A stretch of DNA of 64,000 nucleotides from Nepenthes gracilis (lineage: Eukaryota > Streptophyta > Magnoliopsida > Caryophyllales > Nepenthaceae): NCBI GenBank assembly GCA_033239525.1, contig BSYO01000025.1, forward strand, positions 9,830,001 to 9,894,000, given 5' to 3'. Below, one piece after another: positions 45,870-57,749 of this stretch (position 1 is its first letter; each line of letters opens with the position of its first letter). Both the position numbers and the translations under genes were made by a program. The notes beneath the pieces were generated by a model. It ran no database searches and was not told where the DNA came from. It worked only from the letters and a program-made list of their open reading frames with translations.

Positions 45870-47368
45870 GAAGATCCCAAATGGAAATCAGCAATGATAG
45901 AAGAAATGCAGGCTCTCAACAAAAATTCTACTTGGAAGATGGTTAAACTTCCTAACGGTAAGAAGACGGTAGGATACAAGTGGGTGTTCTCTATAAAATA
46001 CAAATCAGATGGGGCAGTTGACAGGTATAAAGCTAGATTAGTCACCAAAAGATACACCCAGATTTATGGCATCGACTATTGAGAAACCTTTGCTCCCGTG
46101 GCTAAATTGAATACTATTTGAGTTATATTATCTCTTGCAGTTAATCTAGATTTGCCATTAAGGCAGTTTGATATGAAAAACGCCTTCCTATATGGTGATC
46201 TTTTGGAAAAAGTATATATGGATTCCTCTCCTGGGTTTGCATCAAAAAGAGGTGAAATATGCAAGTTGAAGAAGGCGTTATATGAACTGAAACAATCTCC
46301 CAGGGCATGGTTTGGCAGGTTGAGCTACTCTATGAAAGCATATGGTTTTAAACAAGTTATGACAGATCACACTCTATTTTATAAGAGAGATGGGGTTGAC
46401 ATTACCTTACTTATTGTTTATATTGATGATATGATTGTCACAGGTAATAACTTTAATAAAATAGAGAAGTTTCAGAACTACTTGTCTAAAGAGTTCGAAA
46501 TGAAGGACTTGGGAGCTCTAAAATATTTTATGGGCATTGAAGTATCTCGGTCTAAGCGTGGCCTCTTCCTCTCTCCACACAAGTATGTATTAGACCTTCT
46601 GTTCGAAACTGGGAATTCAGTTTGTCAACTTGTTGATACACCTATTAAGATGAATCATGGCTTAAGCCTGATCAGACTCCAACGAACAAAGAGAGATATC
46701 AGAGACTGGTAGGAAAATTGATTTATCTAACTCACACTAGACCTGATTTGTCTTATGCAATTAGTGTTGTGAGTCAGTTCATGCATAATCCAAGTGATCG
46801 GCACATGGGTGCAGTGAATTGTATTTTAGCTTATCTTAAGTCTTCCTCAGGCAAAGGTATTATGTTTACCAAACATGGTCACCTGGACATTGTGGGTTAT
46901 ACAGATTCAGATTTTGCCGGATCCAAATTGGATAGAAAATCTACATCAGGCTATATATCTTTTGTTGGAGGGAATCTAGTGTCATGGAGAAGAAAGAAGT
47001 AGAATGTGTTGTCATTGTCTAGTGCAGAAGATGAATACCGTGCCCTTCATCATGCAACCACAGAGCTCTCTTGGCTAAACATTCTTCTTAGTGAGCTTGG
47101 GCTTGATCGAGATCAATCTATGACCCTTTTTTGTGATAATAAAGTAGCCATTGACATTGCAAATAATCCAGTGTAACACGATCAGACTAAACATGTTGAG
47201 CTGGACAGGAACTACATCAAAGATAATCTAGACTCTGGGAAGATAAAAGTTTCTTACATAAAAAGGGCAGATCAGTTAGCTAATGTGATTACTCATGCTG
47301 TCCCTAGTGGTCCATTCTATACAAAACTATCCAAGTTAGGTATGTGTGACATCTATATACCAACTTGA
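45870..47368 (+). pseudogene. Copia reverse transcriptase and RNase H
   Basis: The RT starts EDPKWKSAMIEEMQALNKN and continues KTVGYKWVFSIKYKSDG, with a TGA near 46080 before ETFAPVAKL. The catalytic block YIDDMIVTGN near 46422-46450 is intact. RNase H carries THTRPDLSYAISVVSQFM, GYTDSDFAGS.DRKSTSGY and SSAEDEYRAL, with TAG at about 47000 and TAA at 47174. The polyprotein ends at the TGA 47366-47368, overlapping the polypurine tract. Few lesions relative to length suggest a moderately young element. Confidence 0.88.
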
Positions 47369-47377
47369 GGGGGAGAG
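47367..47377 (+). promoter_or_regulatory. Copia polypurine tract
   Basis: GAGGGGGAGAG directly precedes the 3' LTR; GAGGGGGAGA is the form common to plant copia elements. Confidence 0.85.
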
Positions 47378-47579
47378 TTAACATACAGTTGTAGAATATT
47401 TTATTTTTATGTTATTTATTTAGATTATTATATTCTTTATTTAGATAGGAATTAAGGTATTAGAATAGCTGTATATTTATAAGATTATTGTATAATTAAC
47501 TTTTCTTAAATAGACTATTTATTGTATTTAAATACTCTTTTGAGATGAATGAAAATAAGAATTTTTAGCCAAATCTTCA
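47378..47579 (+). repeat. Copia 3' LTR
   Basis: Matches the 5' LTR from TTAACATACAG to AATCTTCA and is followed by the target duplication ATTAC. Confidence 0.9.
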
Positions 47580-47865
47580 ATTACATTACATACTGGGGCA
47601 TTGTGATAAAGTGTCTAGGTTTTTGGAAATGAAATCAGAAATGAATCAAAATTGAGGGAGAAGGCAGACTTATATGAGAAAGAAATAGACATTTCAAGGT
47701 ACTGAAGAGAAAAAAATTGAGATGAGAAGTAGACGGAAGGGGGAAATCAATGGATTCTATTCATTACTCAACATTCAACATGCCAATTTTGTTACAAGCT
47801 TCTCCTCTTATACAATACATGGCTGCTTGCCTTGGTCCTGACGGAAGAATACAATTCAGTTTGAT

Positions 47866-48821
47866 TGGGTAGTCTTAAATAACTATAGTTTAGACCCTTT
47901 ACGATGTGTTAGCAAAAATTTTACAAATATTCAATATACATAAAGAATATTTATTTTTAGATACTACAAAGATATGTCACTAATCCTATTTAGTCATCAT
48001 CATTCATATCAACAATAAATAAAGAGTAGAAAGAAATTTACACAGGATATGGTTGAAGGAAAACATTAAGAATCAAGCAGTTCTTGAGTAAAATCCTCTG
48101 AACTTTTCAAACTAGTTAAAGTAAATCTACTAATAAAAGTCAATTTACGGACTAGATGATATAGACGTGTTAACTATTAGCTGATTTACTCCTGACAAGT
48201 GACCCTTATAAAAGAACTCATCGAATTTGCTCCCTATCAATAGAACTGAACACCTTTCGGTCTTCTTATGGAATTCACTATCTTAGGAATATGTAACACT
48301 TCAAGAACTTCGACATCCAAGCCACCACAGAACTTCAAAGGTCACAAGTTGGAACAACTGCTTGATGATAGTTGAAGGGTTTTGGGATAAGAAAATTAAA
48401 CCTTTTGGATTACATGCAATGGAAGAGCTTTTCTCAATTTTCTACACAATTTTTTAGCTCTTTTTTTCTTTCAATATTGACCATTGTGATGGTTAGGTTA
48501 TGAGAAAAAAGAATACTTATATGTGTGGCTGAAAACTAATGTTTAAAACATGTAATTGGCAAAAATCCTGCGTTGTTGCTCGAATGGTAGCACACATGAG
48601 CATATCTCATGCGTGCTTCATGCGTTGAGCTATTGGATAGTGTGTATATGCGATCGTCATGTGCTCCTTATCTGTAGAGCTATATTCCCAAATATGCATC
48701 TGTGCTTTTTATGCATCCGATTCTTTCCATCTTTAAAGAGTTTGCCTTAAATTATGATTGAGCACTATTAATATATAAAAAATATTCAAATACAACTTAA
48801 TAAGAATGAAGCTTTGCTATA
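47866..48821 (-). mobile_element. Copia-type LTR copy, probably solo
   Basis: It matches 61793-62815 in the same orientation. Shared blocks are TGGGTAGYCYTAAATAACT, CCCTTTACGATG, AATATTCAATA, AGATACTACAAAGA, TAGTCATCATCA, CCTGACAA, AATTTGCTCCCTA, GATTGAGCACTATTAATA and more. The other copy is attached to a primer-binding site, which shows that these are LTRs on the minus strand. No purine tract or pol lies to its right and no clear target duplication was found, so it is probably solo or a fragment. Confidence 0.75.
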
Positions 48822-49373
48822 TAAATATGCCAATACAATAAATTTAACAATCTTTCTATTTGATAATTTTGTAACAAAACCATTTACATGACTCTAAAAA
48901 AAAAAAAAAAAAAAAGCTTTGATTACCACCTTATTAGAGCTTCTAGGATTACAAACTGACACACCTTAGACAATTGAACATGATGTTGTTGGCATATAAC
49001 ATTCGATAGCTATGTGTCCCTGGAAAATAGACAATACTAGAAAAATATACATGATGTATCAAATATATTTCAATACAAAGATGGTAGAGCATAATACGTT
49101 ATCGGATGATAATAACAGTATAATTGCTCATAGCATAGTTAAGGTGTAAATAATGGCTACGTATAGAATTAGTTTTAAATCAGAAAATATAACTATACAT
49201 CCTTGAATACATTTCACATGAATACTCCCCCGAAAAAAATAAACTCTATATTACTAACCCAGTCTCACGACTCTCCCTCCTTAATAGCATACACATCTTC
49301 TCTCTTTTGGCACAAATTATCAAGGGATAGTTACGTAATAATCTATAAAGAAGAAATTTTAGATTTTAAATTT
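48822..49373. other. Spacer, no gene recognised
   Basis: AT-rich sequence with a long A tract near 48895-48915. Nothing else could be recognised. Confidence 0.4.
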
Positions 49374-49664
49374 TGTCATGACTAATTAGGTTGAAATTAA
49401 TAAAATTAAGGGCAACGAAGGAAGAAATTGGATCAAAAGTCAATTTTGAGTCGGGTTACAGTGAGCTAATGGATGCCTGACCAACACCCGACATACTCAC
49501 ATGCGTCGATGGGCAGTGGGGACGCACCTGACAGAAGCCTAATAGGAGCTCAAGCACGCTTTACAGTGTACTCACACTTGATGTTCAAGCGCACTGTGGC
49601 AGAATACTTGCGCTTGACACGCACCTGATACGGTGCTCGTGTGCCGTAATATTTAGTCTCGGTG
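49374..49664 (+). mobile_element. Left part of a gypsy-type LTR split by a nested gypsy element
   Basis: It starts TGTCATGACTAATTAGG, then AATTAATAAAATTAAGG and a GC-rich block of CTCAAGCAC and GCACCTGA words. This is the standard start of the LTR group seen at 25212, 27656 and 33858. It stops at CTCGGTG (49664), where the nested element starts. The continuation is at 56004. Adding 56004-57705 gives about 1990 bp in all. Confidence 0.7.
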
Positions 49665-51653
49665 TGTAATATTCGGTTCTCATTTGATATAATTTGATAT
49701 TATATGTTGTTTTGGGTATTTTGGAGGTTTTAAAATTTGTTATATATTGTGAAATTTTGAACAGAAATCGAATCAGCGGGTTGGTACCTAAAGTGTACCT
49801 AAGTTGCGCCTGAAGCACAAATTTCTCCAGGCTTGCGCCTGAGACTGCGCTCAAGCGACGAAAGCCATGGGCTTAGCACTCAAGGCACGCCTGAAATGGC
49901 GCTCGAGCGCCGTTCTGTGTATTTAAGCAGCTACGAGGTACTGTGCTGGTCATTTTTGCACAGAAGAAGAGAGGAGAAGAAAGAGGAAAGAGGGAGAAGA
50001 GATAAGCTAGATCGATGCATCATTTTGTTAGATCTACTTGGTATAAGGTTGTGATAAGTATCTGTAAGCCCTATCCTCAATTTATTTTTGTATCTGATAA
50101 GTTTTGTGTATATTTTTAGAGGTTTAATATTCACGCATGTTATTTTATTTAGTCTATTTGTTTCCCTTGAGCATGCATGATATTTTACCGATCATTTGGG
50201 GGTTTTGTTTTGGTTTTATCAGTATTTGAGGGTATTGTTAATTTTCAGTAAAATGGGTAAAATATTTGAGAATGTATGTCTAAATATCAGTATATTTGTA
50301 TAAGAGAAAGTCATAAAAACCTACATGGGTAGTGCATTAGTACTCATGTATGGGGATTGAGATCGCTACTTTTGTGATATGATTCGATATGCAATTTGTG
50401 GCGCCCTACGAGGAGAGCTTTGTTCTTGACAGGGAAATTATGTGACTTTCCACCGGCAGGAAGAAGTTTTATTTATAGATGATCCACCCCTTTTGTATTT
50501 TAATGAGAACCATAGTAAGTAAATTGAACAAAAACTAATATATTCGAACATCCTAATATATGTACTGAAGTTGAGAATTGTATCCAAAGTCACGGGTAAC
50601 AAAATATAGTGAGTACATTCCTTATTTATGGGAGACATAGTACATAGATGGTCCTTCCTACGGGTTTAAATAGTGGTTGATATGACTTAAGGTTATTGAG
50701 AATATGTGTAACTCTTTCTTAAATTGGTTTTATAGCATTTGGTTATCTGATTTCTTGCATGTTTTGTATTTTTGCATGGATTTGTATTTTGATTTCGATT
50801 TGAGATTTGTAGATTTGCCCACAGTTGGGATTTGTTCAATCTCGTACATTTAGATATCTGATTTGTTCTAAAATATATTTCAATTTATATGATTTTGTTC
50901 TAGACTTTATTTCGTTTGAATGTGATTTAGATCTGGACTTCGTTTTGTTCAATATATGTTTCATATCGATTCGTTTATAATTTAGATTATATGATTTGAC
51001 TCTGGATCATGATTTGTTATAAGCACATCTCAATGGAACTATATTTCGGTTTTGGACTATAATTTGAGTGCGAGACTACCCCTTATGACTTTCGATATCG
51101 GATTTTTGGACTTGTGTCTTGTACCCGTTTTAGATGTGTTTATGGACCCTTCCTATGATTTTGAACATTATTATTATTTGTTATATGATATTGATATTTA
51201 TTGAGTTTTAGGCTCACGTTTTATTTCTTATTCCTTCGTAGTAGTGATTTTGGATACTGTGTAGGAGTTTGGACAAGATTTGATCGCTATTCTTTTTTAT
51301 TAGTGAGTTTAGTTTTATTTTTGGATCAGACTTATATGGGTTGTATTTTGGATTTTGGTTTGGTTGGTTGTAAGCCATTGGATATGTATAAACAGTTAGG
51401 TCAATGTGTATGATGGATATTATGTATTTGGTTTGTCCCACCCTTACAACTGTTTGGAGTAGGTCGCATTATTATTATCCGGACGATTGTTCGATGAAGT
51501 CTTGTGATTGATTTTGGGTTCTATTTATACACATTTTTAGATGATGAAATTTTATGATCTATTTGTTTAGTCATGCTCAGGTTCGGATTGGTTATATTAT
51601 TTTCAGAATTTACAGATTTTTATTTGGACCTATTTTGGTCCGAATTCATGACA
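49665..51653 (+). repeat. 5' LTR of the nested gypsy element
   Basis: It starts TGTAATATTCGG and ends CATGACA. It has a TATA-like GTGTATTTAAGCAG near 49916-49930, a GAAGAAGAGAGGAGAAG leader at about 49963-50000, and the conserved TTGAGTTTTAGGCTCACG motif near 51201-51219. Confidence 0.85.
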
Positions 51654-51672
51654 GTTGCAGTATCAGAGAGAG
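51654..51672 (+). promoter_or_regulatory. Primer-binding site remnant
   Basis: GTTGCAGTATCAGAGAGAG follows the LTR end; it is close to TGGTATCAGAGC of the initiator-Met tRNA primer, with changes at its start. Confidence 0.55.
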
Positions 51673-51756
51673 TTGTTAGGAGAAGTCTTTGGGTCAATCT
51701 TGGGTCAATTTTTGGGAAAATCATTGATTGAATATTTTGCATGATAGGTAATTTTT

Positions 51757-52440
51757 ATGGTGAACAATAGAAATTTAAGATGTGGAGGTTTAGGTTTGAA
51801 CTGGGAGGATGGCTATTTAATTATGATGGGTTGGATTAACGACATTATAGACAGCATGATTCAGTGCCAAGATCATAATATGGCTACTATGAGGAGGATG
51901 GCCGAGCAGGTGCAAGACAAGATCCTCCCTAGCACGCTTTACGTAGAAGAGAATGATTTTTATTTGGGATGATGATTGTGAGAATAGTTTTCAGGAATTG
52001 AATATGGGATTGACAATGACGCTGACTTTGTCAATTCATAATGGATTAGGTGGATTTGTGATGTATTATGATACTTCCAAGAAAGGTTTAGGATGCATAT
52101 CAATGCAGCGTGGCTGGGTGGTAGCTTATAGGTTAAGGCAGTTGAGGTCCATGAATAGAATTATCTCACATATGATTTGTAATTAACAGCTATGATCTTT
52201 ACTTTGAAAATTTGGAGACATTATTTATATGGAGAAAAATTTATAATTTATTCAGATTACAAAAGTTTGAAGTATCTGTTTTTACAAAAAGAGTTGAATA
52301 TGCGATAACATAGGTGGATAGACTTGCTTAAAGATAATGATTGTGAGATTTAGTATCAGTCGGGGAGGGTGATTGTAGTTGTTGACGCTTTGAGTTAAAA
52401 GTCTTTAGGTCTAATGGCTCATTTGATGATTAAGGAATTG
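51757..52440 (+). pseudogene. Gag start joined directly to RNase H by deletion
   Basis: The frame 51757-51972 begins MVNNRNLRCGG and reads DSMIQCQDHNMATMRRMAEQVQ, like the N-terminus of gypsy gag. The overlapping frame from 51953 reads WDDDCENSFQELNMGLT, GGFVMYYDTSKKGLGCISMQRGWVVAYRLRQL, the junction of RT and RNase H in gypsy pol. RNase H similarity continues past stops to about 52440. The rest of gag, the protease and the RT core are missing between 51930 and 51960. The joint is sharp, so a single deletion is the simplest explanation. Confidence 0.82.
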
Positions 52441-52525
52441 GAAATGTTAGATGGAATGAAAAGTTGTACAATTCGGTACACTCATAGGGGCGAGGATAAC
52501 ATTGTTGTATCTCTATGTATAGCTT

Positions 52526-53877
52526 GTGATTTTAGAGAAAATTAAGGAGAATCAGACGAGTGACTCATATTTGATAGAGATTATCAAAGATTTGGGAAGC
52601 AAGTCGCGAGCAAATTTTAATATGCAAGCTGATGGGATTCTTTATTTTTGGGATAGGATTTGTGTTCTGAATATTAAGGAGCTAAATGAGAAAATTTTGA
52701 ATGAGGCCCATAAATTGAGGTATTCAATTCATCCCGTAGTGAATAAAATGTATTAAGACATGACGAAGACCTTTTGATGGCAGAATATGAAGTGGGAGAT
52801 TTCGGCTAATGTGATAAGATGCATCGTATGTCAATAGGTGAAATCTGAGCATAAGAATCCTCCTAGATTTTTGCACCATTTGTTGATTCCTAGCAGGAAG
52901 TGGGAGCATATAACGATGGATTTTGTCTTGGGGTTGCCTAGGATGGTGAGGAATTTGGATACAATTTGGGTGATTGTGGATCGGCTGATGAAATTGGATC
53001 ATTTCTTGTCGGTTCGGATGATGTATTCGAAAGACAAGTTGGCCCGTCTGTTTATTAATATGATTGTTAGGCTGGATGACATTCCAGTTTTGATAATTTC
53101 TAATTGAGATCCGAGGTATGTGTCAAAATTTTGGGAACGCTTGCATAAGGACTTGGTTACTAAGTTGAGGTTTAGTACGACGTTTCATTTGTAGACAGAT
53201 AGCAAATCTGAGAGGACCTTTCAGATTTTGGAGGATATGTTAAGGCCATCGGTTTTGGAGATGAAAGACAATTAGGATAATTATTTACTGCTCACCGAGT
53301 TTGCTTATAATAATAGCTATTAATCGTGTATTGGGATGGCCTCTTTCGAGGCTTTGTATGAATGGAGATGCAGGTCTCTCATCAATTGGAAAGAGATCGG
53401 TGATCGTAAACCGTTGGGCCTCGATATTATTTTGGATACTTCTCAAAAAATCAATATTATTGGAGATCAGCTGATTGTGGCTCAAAGTCGTTAGAATAGT
53501 TATGTTAACAAGAGGAGATTTGATTTGAGGTTTGATGTGGATGATCACGTATTTCTAAAAGTATCTCCAAAGAAAGGAATCTCGAGGTTTGGAATGAAAG
53601 GTAAATTAAAGTGAGATTCATTCGGCCATTTGAGGTTTTGCAACGGATCAAAGAGATGGCTTATAAATTGGCTTTGCCTTCGAGTTTGATAGATTGTCAC
53701 GACGTGTTCCATGTGTATATATTGGGAAAATATGTATATGATCCTTCGCATGTGATCATGTTTGAGTCGTTGCTTATTGATGAGAATTTATCTTATGTCG
53801 ATGTTTTGATTCAGATTTTGGACAAAAATAATCAAGTATTGAGAAACAAAACAATCCTATTGGTTAAGGTGCTTTAG
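52526..53877 (+). pseudogene. Gypsy integrase and C-terminal region, degenerate
   Basis: Pieces in order are FWDRICVLNIKELNEKILNEAHKLRYSIHP (52650-52740), the core KWEHITMDFVLGLPRM and IWVIVDRLMKLDHFL (52900-53010), and FSTTFH near 53170-53190. WISCASE-like copies of the usual end follow: FRPFEVLQRIKEMAYKLALP-type sequence at 53611-53680 and DCHDVFHVYILGKYVYDPSHV at 53691-53750. Stops occur at about 52755, 52776, 53104, 53192 and beyond. Nothing here can produce an active integrase. Confidence 0.85.
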
Positions 53878-53978
53878 AGAAATCATGAGGAAGAATTTTG
53901 AGTTGTAAATTTCCTTATTTGTTTGAATTTTGAGGTACGTAAATTTTGAGAATGAAATTTTTATAATGAAAGAAGAGT

Positions 53979-56003
53979 TGTAATACCCGGTTCTCATTTG
54001 ATATAATTTGATATTATATGTTGTTTTAGGTATTTTAGAGGTTTTGGAATCAAATTTATATTATGAAATTTTGAAGAAAAATCAAATCAACGGGTTGGTG
54101 TCTGAAGCACCCTCGAGTTCAGCATGAAGCGCGGATTCTGTGGCCTTACGCCTAAGGCATGCCCGAGGCTACATTTGAGCGCCGAAAGCCATGGGCTTGG
54201 CACTCAAGGCATGTCTAAGGTGGTATTCAAGGACCGTTTTGTTTATTTAAGCAACTGCGGGGCACTATACTGGTCATTTTCCCGCAAAAGAAGAGAGGAG
54301 AGAGTGAGAGGGGAAAAAGAGGAGAGAGAGAAGAGATAAGGTAAATCGGTGCATCCTTTTATCAGATCTACTTGGTGTAAGGTTGAGGTAATTATCTATA
54401 AGTCCTATTCTTGATCTGTTTTCGTATCTAATAAATTTTGTATATGTTTTTTGAGGTTTAATATTCATACATGTTATTTTATTTGGCCTATCTATTTTCC
54501 TTGAACATACATGATATTTTATCAATCGTTTGGGAGTTTTATTCGGATTTTACATGTGTTTGAGGGTTTTGTTATTTTTCAATAAAATGGGTAAAATGTT
54601 TGATACCGTATGTTTAAGTATCAATATATTTGTATGAAACAAAGTCATAAAAACCTGTATGGGTTGTGTATTAGTATTCATGTATTGCTGTTTGGGGATT
54701 GAGGTCGTTCCTTTTGTGGTACGTTTTGATATGTGATTTCTAACTTCCTCTCCAAATGGCTAGAGCTTTGGTCTCAACGAAAACATTATGTGACTCCCTT
54801 TTTCGCCGATAGAAAAAGGCTTTATGTGCAGATGACCCACCCTGTTTATATTTTAATGAGAACCATCATAAGTGAATTGAACGAAAATTAATATATTCAG
54901 TTGTCCTAATACATGTACTAAACTTGAAAATTACATCCAAAGCTATGGGTGGTAAAATATAGTTAGTACATTTCTTATCTATGGGAGATATAGTATATAG
55001 ATAACCCTACTCATGGGTCTAAATAATAGTTAATATCACTTAAGGTTATCGAAAATATGTGTAATCCTTTTTCAAGTTAGTCATGTAGTATTTGATTATC
55101 CGATTTCGTGCATGTTTTATATTTTCTGCATGGATTTGTATTTAGATTTTGATTTGAGATTTGCCCACAGTTGGCATTTGGTCAGTCTCATATATTTGGA
55201 TATGTGATTTCTTTCGGAACATATTTTGATTTATATGATTTCATTCCAAACTTTGTTTCATTTGTATGTAATTTGGATCCATATTTCGTTTTATTCAGTA
55301 TATGCTTCATATGGATTCAGATATGATTTGGATTATATGATTTGATTCCGGATCACGATTTATTATGAGCACGTTTCAATGGGATTATATTTTGATTTGG
55401 ATTATAATTTGAATACGAGACTACCCCTTATGACTTTTGATATTAAAGTTTTGGATTTGTATCTTTTACCCGTTTTAGATGTGTTTATGGATCCTCCATT
55501 TGATTTCGGATATTATTATTGTTTATTATATGATATTAATAGCTGTTGAGTTTTAGGCTCACGTTTTGTTTCTTATCTTCAGAATAGTGGGTTCGGATAC
55601 TGTGTAGGAGTTTGGATAAGATTTGATCGCCATTCATCTTTATTGGTGAGTTTAGTTTTAGTTTTATTTTTGGATTGGACTTGTATGAGCTGTATTTTGG
55701 ATTTTGAGTTTGGTCGGTTATAGACTTTTGGATATGTATAAACAGTCGGGTCAGTATGCATGATGGATATATATGTATTTGGTTTGTCTCTCCTTTATGA
55801 CTGTTTGGAATAGGTCGCACTATTATTATCTGGATGGTTGTTCGATGAGATTTGGTGATGGATTTTGACTTCTGTTTGTTATTATTTTTGGATGATGAAA
55901 TGTTTTGGTTTATTTACTTAGTCACGCTTGGGTTAGGATTGGTTTATTATTTTTGGGAATTACTCATTATTATTTAGACCTACTTTGGTTCAGGTTTGTA
56001 ATA
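53979..56003 (+). repeat. 3' LTR of the nested gypsy element
   Basis: It starts TGTAATACCCGG after the purine tract ATGAAAGAAGAG and matches the 5' LTR along its length with many small differences. The final bases GTTTGTAATA correspond to TTCATGACA of the 5' LTR, so the terminal CA is changed to TA. Confidence 0.82.
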
Positions 56004-57705
56004 CGACGCTTGATGGGCACTCCTACGCTACTCAATTATATAAGTTATATCCGATTAATTTTCATTCATTTTTTGCCAGATCTTGATAGAAGAGAAAGAA
56101 GAAGGAGAGAAGAAGACAGGGGAGAGAGAGAGAGAGCTAAAGAATCCAAATATAAGTGAATTAAAGCAATATTTTGGTAAATTTGAAACTAGGAAGTATA
56201 TCCCAAGCCTCCTATTCTTTGTTGCTGAATTATTTCTACTTCTTAGGATATTTATTATTTTAAATACTCATATATAATGTATTTTTATATTTAAGATGTT
56301 TATTCATTATATGCATATACTAATCCTTTTATTTCCTGCAACATTGTAAGCAATTAACGTTTAAGCCAATGTATATTGTATAACTCAGCTGATTATTGTA
56401 ATTCTTTTTCATGAATATTCTGAAATTCAGACATAATACTCTTACATATTTGATTTTCATACATATTCATCCTACATGTTTAAAATTGCTAAAAATATAC
56501 TTTGCATGTTTTGAAATTTTATCAAATTTTCTTTGCATGCATGATATTAGAAAGGAGATGTTAACATTATAGGATTTTACTGATTTTTATCTGAAATTTT
56601 GTTGTAGTAATTCATATGTTTGGAAAACTCCAACATATAGCATTTCGTGCTCTAAGATAAATATGTTCAAAATCCTGCAGAAACTCAAGTCATTGTCTGA
56701 CAAGAATTTGAAATAATTTGAAGGAAAAGTCTAAAATTTGTTTAAAAATTAAGAATCTTTTCCCGAAATGAGAAATATAATGATTATGTGAAATTGTGTA
56801 GAGTTTTCATTTTTGTTTATACATCGATCCATTATAAGAAATTTAAAGGTGGTATATTATGGTATGCCTTAATATATTATAGTTCTAATTGATATTTGAA
56901 CCAATCATCCACGAGTAAAAATGACATTTAACCTCGTCTACAAGGTAATATGTATGACGGCCTACTTACGGGCATTGAATAGTAGCATAGTGCCTTTGGT
57001 TGTTTGGAAATAAATATAACCAGGCTTCGATTGTTCGTTCCTTTAGTCGGTTAGGCCCTATTAGCACTTGGTCCCTATAAATTTGCATATTTAAATATGA
57101 TTCGCATGGCCCCATTTGATTTAGGTCAAAAAAAGGGAATTTAAAAAGTTGTGCACATTTGTCATGGAAATTTACAGCAATTCATTCAAATTTGATTTAT
57201 TGCCCTTTCCGGCATATTTTAAATGTAAATTGTATGTTTAATTATAAAATTATATGCCTTACTAAACTTTTAATTTGTATTTTATTTTTCGCTAACCCAT
57301 TTAAATTGGCGACTTGAGCACTTACAAGTTAGGATTTTGGTATAAGGAGTTGATTCGAGAATATTGGATTAGGATTATGAAGAAATTAGTTGCTGCATTT
57401 TGTTTCGGACAATTTTGTTCTTTATTAACTTAATTATTGCAATGTAATATGAGTAATATTGTTGGGTTCTGATTTTTCTTATGGCTGTTTAGTTACTTTA
57501 AGTTTGGTTTAAATATGACTCATTACGTATGGTCTGACTTTATGGTATAGTCGGTATTCCAACCACTTAATAATGTAGCATTTCGAATCATGTGGTCAGT
57601 TTATTATTTCATTTTTAGGTCGATTGTGATGTGATGAGAAGCTCATGTCCATTGCTAGTTGGGCTTATTAAATTGTAAATTTGGATTAGGTACAGGGACG
57701 TGACA
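56004..57705 (+). mobile_element. Right part of the split outer LTR
   Basis: The sequence resumes with a CG-rich stretch, a TATA-like TTATATAAGTTATATC near 56035-56050, a GAGAAAGAAGAAGGAGAG leader (56087-56130), CATGCATG-rich U5-like sequence, and a block parallel to 28620-28800 (TGACATTTAACCTCGTCTA, TAGTAGCATAGTGCCTTTGGTT, AATAAATATAACC). It ends GGGACGTGACA at 57705; the start TGTCATG at 49374 and this end form the expected inverted pair. The bases after it (AATTAGAGTCAT) resemble part of a primer site, so this may have been a 5' LTR rather than a solo LTR. Confidence 0.7.
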
Positions 57706-57749
57706 GAATTAGAGTCATTAATAGTCTGCACAATATCATAGGGTAGCAC

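Larger units (their letters stand above)
42744..47579 (+). mobile_element. Full-length, inactive Ty1/copia retrotransposon
   Basis: The element is 4836 bp, with LTRs of 204 bp (42744-42947) and 202 bp (47378-47579) that are close but not identical. It is flanked by ATTAG (42739-42743) and ATTAC (47580-47584), a 5-bp target duplication with one change. A Met-tRNA-type primer site and a polypurine tract sit in the right places. Domain order is gag, protease, integrase, RT, RNase H, which defines copia. Short LTRs and total size recall the Ale/Ivana-type lineages; that is inference. The LTR starts TTAACATAC rather than the usual TG. Confidence 0.92.
49665..56003 (+). mobile_element. Nested Ty3/gypsy element with a large internal deletion
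   Basis: LTRs lie at 49665-51653 (1989 bp) and 53979-56003 (2025 bp). They share the start TGTAATAYYCGGTTCTCATTTG and extensive similarity, including the TTTAGGCTCACGTTT motif near 51208 and 55551. Only 2.3 kb separates them, against the 5 kb or so of a complete gypsy interior. Flanks CGGTG and CGACG are a possible target duplication with two transitions. The interior has primer-site remnant, gag start, RNase H, integrase and the C-terminal region, but no protease or RT core. Confidence 0.88.
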
